Source of the DNA: Begonia masoniana
Taxonomy: Eukaryota; Streptophyta; Magnoliopsida; Cucurbitales; Begoniaceae
DNA length: 64,000 nucleotides
Assembly (NCBI GenBank): GCA_022432975.1
Contig: CM039510.1
Location: 32,395,023-32,459,022, forward strand
Reading direction: 5' to 3'
In this document: positions 44,741 through 53,851 of the stretch, one piece after another
Numbering within the stretch: the stretch's first letter is position 1
How the letters are laid out: the number at the start of each line of letters is the position of its first letter
Made by a program: the position numbers and the translations under genes
Notes under the pieces: generated by a model
Databases searched by the model: none
Told to the model about the DNA's origin: nothing
The model's input: only the letters and a program-made list of their open reading frames with translations

Positions 44741-47700
44741 ATGGCCGAAGGAATCATCGTCCCCGTTTTTGCAGACCTCCTTTCCAAATTGGCTTCTGCT
44801 GCTTTCAAAGATATGGCACGGATCTATGGTGTAGAGGAGGAGCTTGCCAAGCTCAAGGACACTTTTTCTTCTATGCAGGCGGTGCTTCTTGACGCTGAGC
44901 AGATGGGAGACCTAAGCCTTGCCGTCAAGGATTGGCTTGGGAAGCTCAAGGATGCCGCTTACGATGCCGATGACTTACTCGACGAATTGTCCTACGAAAT
45001 TCTGAGGCGAGAAGTGATTTCGAGGGATAAAATTGCCAAAAAGGTACGCATTTTCTTCTCCAAACATAACCAGCTTGCTTTTGCTGCGAAAATGGCCCAC
45101 AAGATTAAGAAATTTAGGCAGAGACTGGAGCTTATAGCAGCTGATAGAACCCAGTTCCACTTCTCAGAAACAATACCTGATCAATCTAGGACAAAGGATA
45201 GAGAGTTTACTCACTCCTTTGTTCGCGACGGGGAAGTGATTGGGAGGGATGAAGAAAAAGAAGAAATTGTGAAGCGTCTGCTTGAAATCAATGAAAAACA
45301 GAACGTGTCAGTAGATGCAATAGTGGGTGTAGGAGGATTGGGAAAGACTATGCTTGCGCAGTCTGTATTCAACCATAAGAGAGTGGAAGATGCCTTTGAT
45401 TTGAGATTGTGGGTGTGCATCTCTGAAATATTTGATCTGAAAATAACAGTGGAGAAAATAATAGAAGCAGCTACCAAACAAAGGCCATCAGAGTGTGAGA
45501 TGGATTCATTGCAAAGTACACTTCGAAACCAAATTGATGGGAAGAAGTACCTTCTCGTGATGGATGATTTGTGGAACGAAAACTGGGAAAGATGGGCAGA
45601 CTTGAAAAGGTTGTTGATGGGCGGTGCAAAGGGAAGTAAGATTCTCATCACCACTCGCAGCAAACTAGTTGCTGAGGTTTCTGAAGCAACTACCCCGTAC
45701 ATTTTATATGGCTTGTCTGAAAGCAATTCGTGGATATTGTTCAAACAAATGGCTTTCAAAGAAGGTGAAGAACCAGAGAGCCCAAACATGATAAAAATCG
45801 GGAAAGAAATTGCAAGGAAATGTATGGGTGTCCCACTTGTTATAAGGACCATAGGACGATTATTATACTTTAAAACATCGGAATCTGAATGGTTGTCTTT
45901 CAAGAATAATGAGCTTTCAACAATCACACAGCAAAAAGAAGAGATAACTCGGGTGCTTAAACTTAGCTACAATCACCTTCCCACTCATTTGAAGCCATGT
46001 TTTGCGTATTGTTCATTGTTCCCAAAAGATCACGAGTTTGATAAAGATAAATTGATTAAGTTGTGGGTGGCCGAAGGATTTGTCCAAGCACAAGGTGAGA
46101 ATGAATGCTTAGAGGATGTTGGCGATAAATATTTTATGGAGTTGATATGGAGGTCTATTTTCCAAGATGTACAAAGAAATGAATTTGATGATGTCGAAGG
46201 ATGCAAAATGCACGATCTCATGCACGATTTAGCACGATTCGTTTCAGGCACAGAGTGTTTTACTCCAGATTCAGATATTAAGAATGTCAATGAACGAACT
46301 CGACGAGTATCATTTGATTGTGGTGGCGTATCAAAGTGGCTTGCACTTTTTACATCACAATTCAAACCATATAAATTAAGAACATTTTTATCGTCAATAC
46401 ATGTGTGGGATTATAGACTTAATTGCAAGCTAAATGAAACTGAATTGGAAGCCCATATATTATCTCTTAAATCGCTACGGGTTTTGGATTTACAGCGGTT
46501 GCATATGAGAAAAGTACCCTTGTCAATTGGTATTCTAAAGCACCTAAGATTTCTTAATCTTTCGCGTAATGACAAGATAGAGTTGCTCCCCAATTCGGTT
46601 ACTAAATTGTTTTTTTTGCAAACATTGCATCTCAATAATTGTTCGCTCCTAAAACTACCAGAAGGTATTGGAAGTCTTGTCAACTTGAGGCATCTTGATC
46701 TTTCATATAATAAGTACATAGAAAGGCTCCCGGATTCCACGTCTAAATTGTTGCATTTGCAAAAATTGATTCTCAACCAGTGTACAAGTATAATAGAATT
46801 ACCAGAAAATATAGGTAATATGGTAGCCTTGAGGTTTCTTCATCTTAGTCATAACAAGCGTATAAAATTGCTTCCGAATTCAATTGCCAAGTTGCAGAAA
46901 TTGCAATTATTAAATCTGAGAGGTTGTGAATCTCTAAGAGAATTGCCAAGGGATGTTTCCAATTTAGTAAACCTAAAGCATCTGGATCTTGAAGATTGTG
47001 TTAGATTAAGAGGCATGCCACTTGGACTAAATAAGTTGACTGGTCTTCAGACAATGAACTTATATGTCGTGGGCCCCTCAGTGTCTTGTGAAGATAGTGG
47101 GTTGTGGCAACTTAATACTCTTATCAATATAAGGGGAAGTTTGTGTATCCAAGGTTTACATCACTTGAGGAAGGATTCGTCCCAAGCCAACATTGTAAAC
47201 TTGAAAGATAATCATGGAGTCCGTGGTTTGACCTTAGAATGGAGGGAAATTGGCTACATTTCTAATGGTATCGATCATGACTTTGTAGTTTTTAAAAAAT
47301 TACATCCAAACAAAAATGTTGAAACATTGAGTATAGATGGATATAGTGGAGTCAGATTATCAAGTTGGGTATCTTCATTATCAAATTTGACGGATATCAC
47401 CATTAAGAATTGTGAAAGATTGCAGTATGTTCCACGACTTGATCGACTTCCAAATCTCCAAAGATTGTGGTTAGAAAACTTAAAACTCATAGAGTATGTG
47501 GACAACAATGAGACAGTGGATGAATTTCATTTGAGTGTTTTCTTTCCATCCTTGCAATCCCTCACTCTTATTAACATGGATAAATTAAAGGGATGGTGGA
47601 AGTCGAGGGAATTCACTCCAAAAGATCCTTGTCAGAGCTTCCTTCTTCCATCATTTCATTGCCTCTCTTTTTTGAGTATAATTGGTTGCCCTCAAATGTT

Positions 47701-48358
47701 TTCCATCCCATTTCCCAACTCGTCTTTAAAAACATTGCATCTTACCTATTCCAGTGAATCTCCAGAGGATTACACACAACTCACCCTCCCAGAAAGTTTT
47801 CAACACTTGATCGCCCTGCATTCTCTTTCTATGATCCATTGTGATGATCTTGTTATGTTACCAGATTGGATTGGTAACCTTAGTTCATTACAGAAACTGA
47901 ATATTATAGATTGTAAGGATCTTGTTATGCTACCAGATTGGATTGGTAACCTTACTTCATTACAGGAACTGGCAATTAGAGATTGTCCAAAACTAACTTT
48001 GCTTCCCAAGGGCATTCGCCAACTCTCTTCTTTAAGGAAATTGACTATCGTTGGTTATTGCAGACCGGAGGATTGGTCGAAGATTGGTAACCTTACTTCA
48101 TTAAAGGAACTGAATATTACAGCTTGTATGGATCTTGTTATGCTACCAGATTGGATTAGTAACCTTACTTCATTACAGGAATTGACAATTAGATATTGTC
48201 CCAGACTAACTTTGCTTCCCGAAGGCATTCACCAACTCTCTTCTCTAAGGAAATTGACTATCTTACTGTGTGGGAGACTGGAGGAAAGATGCAGGCCACA
48301 AATTGGCGAGGATTGGTCCAAGATTGCTCACGTCAAAGATATCAAAATCGGTTGGTAA
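44741..48358 (+). CDS. CC-NB-ARC-LRR disease-resistance protein, intact and more diverged
   Basis: 1205 residues, intronless. Starts MAEGIIVPVFADLLSKLASAA; an in-frame ATG at 44690 adds 17 residues. Domains as in its paralog: Rx-type coiled coil with DAAYDADDLLDEL, P-loop GVGGLGKT (196-203), LLVMDDLW (271-278), ITTRS, GVPL, RNBS-D, MHD (490-492). The LRR block is longer, with an additional LPDWIGNLSSLQKL repeat. An IAKK insertion lies in the linker after the coiled coil. NB-ARC is close to that of 36616, while LRRs differ at many exposed positions. Expected cytosolic immune receptor. The effector and pathogen cannot be inferred. Confidence 0.95.
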   Translation: MAEGIIVPVFADLLSKLASAAFKDMARIYGVEEELAKLKDTFSSMQAVLLDAEQMGDLSLAVKDWLGKLKDAAYDADDLLDELSYEILRREVISRDKIAKKVRIFFSKHNQLAFAAKMAHKIKKFRQRLELIAADRTQFHFSETIPDQSRTKDREFTHSFVRDGEVIGRDEEKEEIVKRLLEINEKQNVSVDAIVGVGGLGKTMLAQSVFNHKRVEDAFDLRLWVCISEIFDLKITVEKIIEAATKQRPSECEMDSLQSTLRNQIDGKKYLLVMDDLWNENWERWADLKRLLMGGAKGSKILITTRSKLVAEVSEATTPYILYGLSESNSWILFKQMAFKEGEEPESPNMIKIGKEIARKCMGVPLVIRTIGRLLYFKTSESEWLSFKNNELSTITQQKEEITRVLKLSYNHLPTHLKPCFAYCSLFPKDHEFDKDKLIKLWVAEGFVQAQGENECLEDVGDKYFMELIWRSIFQDVQRNEFDDVEGCKMHDLMHDLARFVSGTECFTPDSDIKNVNERTRRVSFDCGGVSKWLALFTSQFKPYKLRTFLSSIHVWDYRLNCKLNETELEAHILSLKSLRVLDLQRLHMRKVPLSIGILKHLRFLNLSRNDKIELLPNSVTKLFFLQTLHLNNCSLLKLPEGIGSLVNLRHLDLSYNKYIERLPDSTSKLLHLQKLILNQCTSIIELPENIGNMVALRFLHLSHNKRIKLLPNSIAKLQKLQLLNLRGCESLRELPRDVSNLVNLKHLDLEDCVRLRGMPLGLNKLTGLQTMNLYVVGPSVSCEDSGLWQLNTLINIRGSLCIQGLHHLRKDSSQANIVNLKDNHGVRGLTLEWREIGYISNGIDHDFVVFKKLHPNKNVETLSIDGYSGVRLSSWVSSLSNLTDITIKNCERLQYVPRLDRLPNLQRLWLENLKLIEYVDNNETVDEFHLSVFFPSLQSLTLINMDKLKGWWKSREFTPKDPCQSFLLPSFHCLSFLSIIGCPQMFSIPFPNSSLKTLHLTYSSESPEDYTQLTLPESFQHLIALHSLSMIHCDDLVMLPDWIGNLSSLQKLNIIDCKDLVMLPDWIGNLTSLQELAIRDCPKLTLLPKGIRQLSSLRKLTIVGYCRPEDWSKIGNLTSLKELNITACMDLVMLPDWISNLTSLQELTIRYCPRLTLLPEGIHQLSSLRKLTILLCGRLEERCRPQIGEDWSKIAHVKDIKIGW

Positions 48359-48927
48359 ATCAAGTACCCAAAACCAATATTTCATCTTTCAACACCAGAT
48401 GCAATGACAAGTATTTCCATTTGTTTTACATCTTTCGAAATTCTTCATCAATGGATGTACTAAAAAGAAAGAAGATCTACTTTTTTAAATGATTTCATTA
48501 TATATTCATGAGCGTATACTATGCACATTCTTAAGTTGTCATTTGATATATAGATATATTATAATACAACGTATGATGTGTAAAAAAAAATTAAAAAAAA
48601 ATTAAAAAAAAATTTAAAACATTCATGTGTTGCTTCTTTTATCAACATCTGTATTGCTTGGTAAACTTTTAATATAGAACGTTGCATGGCTGTCGAGCGT
48701 TGTCATAACGACGCTTCAGATTCTAGCTTCTTCAGATCACGGTCCCAAATGAAACATCACCATTTTCTTCTCTCTTCCTTCCATGGCAGAAAATAGTACA
48801 AATTGTTTGCAAAGAGCAGCATTGATGGGGTAAGTATCTACTGACGTAAAAACCCAGAATTTAAATCCATACATTTTGTTCTTAGCAGGTGAGATAAAAT
48901 CTGCATCATTCTGGACCATGTCCATTG
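48359..48927. other. CNL 3' flank and A-rich spacer
   Basis: The first ~100 bases match the 3' flank of the other CNLs. An A-rich tract lies at about 48580-48615. The end of the minus-strand glyoxalase-like gene lies just beyond, and the segment 48737-48927 may include its 3' UTR. Confidence 0.45.
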
Positions 48928-49375
48928 CTAAGATCCAGGGGGATAATGGCGATCAGGAGGTAGCTTTATGTTGCTCGAGGAATCAAGTGGAACAAGCTTG
49001 AGATTCTCACAGTTGCATATCTCGATCATGAATCCATCTGGGTCGTTGAAGAACAGTTGCTCAATCTCTGTTCCAGGCCCATCATCTTCCAATCTTCCCT
49101 TCATATACTTCACTCCCAACTCTTTAAGCTTCTGCTCTATGGCTTCAACGTCTTCACACTGCCAAGAACAAAAACCAAGCCCCATTCAGTAAACAATCAT
49201 AAATAAACCATTCTAGGTACTTCGATCACCTGGAAGGAGATATGGTTGTCGATGGGGTCGAGGTGATGAGTATCTCGGACCAGCCTGTGTTGGTCGTCTG
49301 CCTGAACCAGATGAACTCCGATGCCATAGTTGAAGAGCCAAGCTCCGTCCAAGTGATCGGGATTGTGTCTAACAA
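48928..49375 (-). pseudogene. glyoxalase/VOC-superfamily gene, 5'-truncated
   Basis: On the minus strand a partial exon (to 49230) reads PDHLDGAWLFNYGIGVHLVQADDQ ... DNHISF. After a 71-bp GT-AG intron (49229-49159), exon 49158-48928 reads CEDVEAIEQKLKELGVKYMKG ... QLFFNDPDGFMIEICNCENL and stops. This is the plant GLYI-like vicinal-oxygen-chelate fold; the His of NHISF and Glu of MIEI are the usual metal ligands. 5' of about 49375 the frame is closed, and the first beta-strand block (NHIS-VCR-SLDFY) is not found. It is therefore a fragment, possibly cut when the neighbouring DNA rearranged. Confidence 0.72.
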
Positions 49376-50476
49376 ATTATCTCCCCACGTCTATGATTCA
49401 CCAGATGACCCACGTGGCCCTAACCCAGATTCTGTCTTCATCTGTGTGCGAAAAATGGGGAAAACATATGCTAATGTTATGTAACATGATACGTTGTTTC
49501 ACTTCATACTCAGGTAGAGATGTTAAATGAGCGAGTCGAGCCGAGCCGAGTTGAGACAGACCCAGCTCATCGAGCCTGTCGAGCCAAACGAGCCGAGCCT
49601 AATGAGCCTGTCGAGCCAAACGAACCGAGCCTAACGAGCTGACCCTAAAAATTTCCAACCCGAGCCGGCTCGCGAGCCACGTGCCTAACGAGCCGAGCCG
49701 AGCCGGCTCAACGAGCGTAACGAGCCGAGCTTAACTAGCCGAACTTACATAAATAAAATTATTTTATATAAATATATTATATATTTCATTAATCTTTTAT
49801 TTATTAAAATTATAATAAATATTTATTATATTAATGATGAAATATAATAAATACTTAGTCGTATAAAATGTAAATAATGAAAATTTTTAATTAATACAAA
49901 AATGACATTTAATTATAAAAAATAGAAGAAAACAAATATATATAAAATAGGGTAAAGTGAAATTTGTAATTTGGGGTGAATATAATTTTTCTGAAAAACT
50001 TACAATGGCACAAAGCTTGGTTGGCTCCACTCTTATTACCTCTCTAAGGTCTTAGAAAAGGTAAAGAATAAGAGTCACCCAGCAACCACGGACTTGACAA
50101 CAATTGGAGTCTCAATCTCCACCCAAATTATAAATCAATTTGAGGACTAACCTTTGATTGAAGAATGATTGTAAAAAAACCGATCAAACATTCAAAGTTT
50201 GAAAGGAAAATGGTCTACTTGTTCTCATTCAAAATCTGATCTTTCATGAATACCAAATTGTGAACATACAATATTTTCACCACCACTACTTGAATTAACA
50301 TGTGAAGAAACACGTGAATAACTAATATTAGAATATTTAGATTCATAAGAAGAATATAAACTAATAATTCTATGTGTTATTTGATCCATAGAAAATAAAG
50401 AAGAAGCTTGTAAATTATTAGAAATTTTATTAACAAAGAGATATACTCCTCTTAACTATATGTAGTGGAGCAGTTA

Positions 50477-51089
50477 GAGCAACTCCAACGGTAGCAACCT
50501 GTTGGAGTTGCTATCAAATAAATTAATAATATTTATATTATTATTTAAATAAATTACATTTTCTTTCTTCCACCTTATCTCTTAAGCAACCTCAAGCAAC
50601 CTTGCACTCCAATGATAGCAACTCTAGTTCGTTGCTTATAAAATAATTTTATATTAATTTTTTTACATATATATAAATATATAATCATAATATCATTAAA
50701 TTAAATTAAGTAAATATTATAGTTTGAGAATCAACCTTGCACTCTAATGTGTTTATTGTTTTTTTTTTTTTTTGTAAATGATAGGTTAAGTGTTTTGGCA
50801 AGAGGAGGTGTCGACCAGTCAGTGAGGTGTCGACCAAAGTTTAAGTTTGTAGGAAAAGGTTTCAAACTATCGACCCATACGGGCGATCAATCGCCTGAAG
50901 GGGCGATTGATCGCCCCTGAAGAAGTTGATGGGCGATCAATGCCCTGGTGATGGGGCGATTGATCGCCCTGTATTTTTTTAAATAATGCCTATGCTTTTT
51001 GGTTCTGCCTCCAATTTATTGCAACATTATTGCTCTGTTGCTTGTCAGATCAACTCTGACAAGCAACAAAGATAGATCTGGAGGTGCTC
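50477..51089. mobile_element. PIF/Harbinger-type MITE nested in the hAT element
   Basis: Termini GAGCAACTCCAACGG and TCTGGAGGTGCTC, flanked by TTA on each side (50474-50476 and 51090-51092). The TTA duplication and a GAGCA(A/T)CTCCAAC terminus are typical of plant Tourist/Harbinger elements. 613 bp, AT-rich left half, no transposase. Confidence 0.7.
50880..50972. repeat. cluster of GGGCGATCAATCGCCC-like palindromes (first)
   Basis: Several copies of the palindromic core GGCGAT(C/T)(A/G)ATCGCC within ~90 bases, inside the nested MITE. A second cluster lies at 51503-51620, outside it. Confidence 0.8.
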
Positions 51090-51502
51090 TTATGTGTAGA
51101 AACAACAATCATTCCATTGATAGTGGGTGTAGATGTTCTTGGACTACAGCTTCCAACTATATCAAAATTCATTTGAGGGTTGGAAGGCAGTTTTTTAACC
51201 TTAGACAAGATATCCAGTTTCTTCTGTGAATATTGTCCACCCTTAGATTTTTCATGCACCAAAGATGCCATCTTTGGAAGCAAGCCCTCAACTTAGGTGA
51301 TTGTGTCCTTTGGTTACTAGTTAGTTCTAGAAAAGAAAAGAATATAATCTTTTTCTGACAACACCTCCTGATGAGAGTCATTGCAGCAAAACCATTGACC
51401 CTACAAACAATAATAATTTACTAAATTAACACAACGTAAATAAAACTTTTCCAAGGAATAAATTTCTCACCTTACTATATGCATAATAATGTCCAGACTT
51501 TG

Positions 51503-51620
51503 GGGCGATTTATCGCCCCATGCACTGGATTTTGGGCGATCAATCGCCCTTGTACTGGACAAATTTTCATCCTTACAGAGCGATTGATCGCCTTCTTTGG
51601 GGTGAACCATCGCCGCACTA
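51503..51620. repeat. cluster of GGGCGATCAATCGCCC-like palindromes (second)
   Basis: Four imperfect copies (GGGGCGATTTATCGCCCC, GGGCGATCAATCGCCC, GAGCGATTGATCGCC and a worn one) spaced ~25-40 bases apart in the right part of the hAT element. Confidence 0.8.
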
Positions 51621-51982
51621 TCAGGTGGCGATGAGAACGATGAGTTTTAATTTAAGTCTTGGGTTCATCGATCTCGTTCGTAATCGCCGGGACGTCAACT
51701 AGTTCGCCAAAAATTTTATCGATCTTGTGCTCGGCAGGTGGCAGGCGGAGAGTGCCCCGACTTGAGCATCGGATTGGGATTGAGTGATTGATCGAGATAT
51801 CGAAGAGTGGGAGATTATCGATGGTCAGGCGTCGCCGCGTCGGAGAGGGTTCAGCGCTCGCCGCAGGACCCGAGCTGGGCTTCCGTTGACGAGCCAGCTC
51901 GTCGAGCCCGGTCATTCACGGGCTCGCGAGCCGGGATGTCCAAACTCGGCTCGACTCGCCTGTGTGACTCGAGCCAAACTCG

Positions 51983-52030
51983 CTCGTTACTGTAGCGGGC
52001 CGAGCCAGCTCGGCCCGCTACAGTAACGAG
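51983..52030. repeat. perfect hairpin with 22-bp arms
   Basis: Arms 51983-52004 and 52009-52030 are exact reverse complements (starting CTCGTTACTGTAGCGG), with the 4-base loop CCAG. It lies about 40 bases inside the right end of the hAT element and may be a subterminal binding or folding site. Confidence 0.9.
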
Positions 52031-52398
52031 TCAAGCGAGCGAGCTGGCCGCCAGCTCGTTTAACATCTCTATACTCAGGGTTCTGTCTGAATATTTTGTA
52101 CAAATTACATGTTCAGAGTTTCAAATTCACGAATAAATGTTACTGATTAATTAGTCCTTAATCATTTTCTGTTTTAGTATAAATACGTAAAATTCATGAT
52201 CATATAATACAATACAAAAACTTAGTCTCTAGAATATTTCTTTACTTAGTCTTCCTCTCCTCATCTTCTTCATCCTCTGCAGATTTATCATTTTTCTGTA
52301 TTTCTCTACTTTCCTATCATTAACACTATGTACAAATCAATCGACTTCACACCATTATACAATTAAGTGTCTAGAATGGGATGAACTACACGACCAGT

Positions 52399-53355
52399 CT
52401 ACCAGTGTTTCTCCTTCTCCTCTACCATTGCCAAGCCACAGACGATTTGAGTTCTTCCAGCTAAAACCTCCGAGAAAAGCCGGTTTACCTCCTTCTCTAT
52501 TCCCTCCAATTGCCTCTCGAATTCACCCACTTTTCTATCGACTTCCTTTTCCGCTTCCCCGTTCTCTCCGTCGTCTATGGAGCCGATTAGACGACCCACT
52601 GCCTCGTTCAGGTCTCTTATTTCATTCAGCACCCACTTCTTCTCGCTTCCTTCTTTGTAAATTTCTGAATCTAATCGGTTGAGTGTATCCATTTTTACCT
52701 CCATGGCTGATTTTCTTGACTCCAAGTATGGGGTTTCGTCTCCATGTAAACCAGTGACTGTGATTCCACATATCCATATACCTACACCTTGTAGAATCCT
52801 AAGAGCTTGGCGAATGGTCGAGTCTTTGGTGGCCTTGTTCTTCTTCCTTTGCTTCTCGGTCTCTTCGCTTTCGTTCTTCTTCAAATTGTGGGTGAATTTC
52901 TTGCGCTGAATTGGTTTCAAACGGGCTCTCGCCGACGAAGGAGAAGTTCGCGCTCGAATTAGGGCGTAGGAGATTAAAATTCTCTCCCGCGAGAGATGAG
53001 AAAGCGATGAACTCATGGAATTAAAAAGCTCCAGTAAGTTCAGCGTGTAGTTGAGATGTTCATCTACAGAATCGCTTTTCCATTCGCTGATTGGGTGCTC
53101 TAATTCCACAACCAGTTTGGCGAAAGCTTTGTTTATTTCAGGAATCACCGGCAGAAGCTGATGAATCCATCGAAACGAGAAGAAATCTGACCTGGTATTC
53201 GAAGTCAGAATCAACTGTCTGAGCGTATCAGCAACATCAGACTCAAACTCACGTAGAAATCCTGAGAAATCTCGCGGACGGCGATGATTATGGCGGTGGA
53301 GATCGTCTTCCAATCTGGAATACAAATCGTTGAAGCTATCTGCCAAGAGGACCAT
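52399..53355 (-). CDS. BPS1-like protein, second copy
   Basis: A 318-residue intronless gene with the start MVLLADSFNDLYSRLEDDLH at 53355. It is almost identical to the product of 32095-33051, with a handful of substitutions (for example Asn/Asp at residue 10, Ala/Val before VELEHPISEWKS, Met/Lys near KFTHNL). Both copies keep full frames, the hydrophobic VGIWICGITVTGL and the C-terminal coiled coil. Shared flanks run from about 52200 to 53660, showing a segmental duplication. A TATA-like TATTTATA lies at 53439-53446. Retained reading frames suggest both are functional or the copy is very recent. Confidence 0.85.
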   Translation of the reverse strand: MVLLADSFNDLYSRLEDDLHRHNHRRPRDFSGFLREFESDVADTLRQLILTSNTRSDFFSFRWIHQLLPVIPEINKAFAKLVVELEHPISEWKSDSVDEHLNYTLNLLELFNSMSSSLSHLSRERILISYALIRARTSPSSARARLKPIQRKKFTHNLKKNESEETEKQRKKNKATKDSTIRQALRILQGVGIWICGITVTGLHGDETPYLESRKSAMEVKMDTLNRLDSEIYKEGSEKKWVLNEIRDLNEAVGRLIGSIDDGENGEAEKEVDRKVGEFERQLEGIEKEVNRLFSEVLAGRTQIVCGLAMVEEKEKHW

Positions 53356-53438
53356 TTCTGGATAAGATTGAGAGCTCCGTAAGATCGTAAACAAGAGAGA
53401 TGTTGTATTCAGTCAGCAAAACAGAGAAATGAGACAGG

Positions 53439-53446
53439 TATAAATA
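53439..53446 (-). promoter_or_regulatory. probable TATA box of the second BPS1-like gene
   Basis: TATTTATA on the minus strand, about 85 bases upstream of the ATG, matching the position in the first copy. Confidence 0.5.
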
Positions 53447-53851
53447 TACGAAGCAGTAGACCGCCAACGGGTTGGAAAGCTAACGCGGGTCAAAGACTCA
53501 ACCTCCGTCGACAGCGACCTAGAACCAACGCGTCAGACTGTCTTTTTCAATTATATTGTAGAAGCTTATCTACAATGGGAGCTGGAGCCTACCAGAAAGA
53601 GGGAACACATTTATGTTAGACATTTTTTTCAATATTTTTCTTTACCAACCCATCTTTGTATTTTTCTAATTAGTTAAAGGAAAATTACCAATTAAAACTC
53701 TAAAGTATACGTTTTATTCATTTCAAACCCTAAATTATCATTTCTAACGTTCTTAAACTTAAACTATGAAAAACTTAACAAATTCAACCATGGCGGACGT
53801 CCTTTTATTGTCCGTTCTCGAATTTTACCGTAGAACGGACAGACTCTTAAA

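Larger units (their letters stand above)
49515..52071. mobile_element. 2.56-kb non-autonomous hAT element
   Basis: Perfect 8-bp target duplication TACTCAGG (49507-49514 and 52072-52079) and terminal inverted repeats TAGAGATGTTAAA / TTTAACATCTCTA. Both are diagnostic of hAT. Subterminal regions are packed with GAGCCGAGC / GCTCG repeats on both sides. There is no intact transposase. A minus-strand stretch (~50183-50394; ISLYSSYESK ... SSHVNSSSGG) may be a transposase remnant but is not convincing. It hosts a PIF/Harbinger-type insertion, a long hairpin and GGGCGATCAATCGCCC palindromes, described separately. It lies between the VOC fragment and the second BPS1-like gene. Confidence 0.9.

Noticed and set aside
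51050..51283. Minus-strand 77-codon frame in the hAT element
   Set aside because: Crosses the nested MITE boundary, no domain recognised, so not supported as a gene or transposase part.
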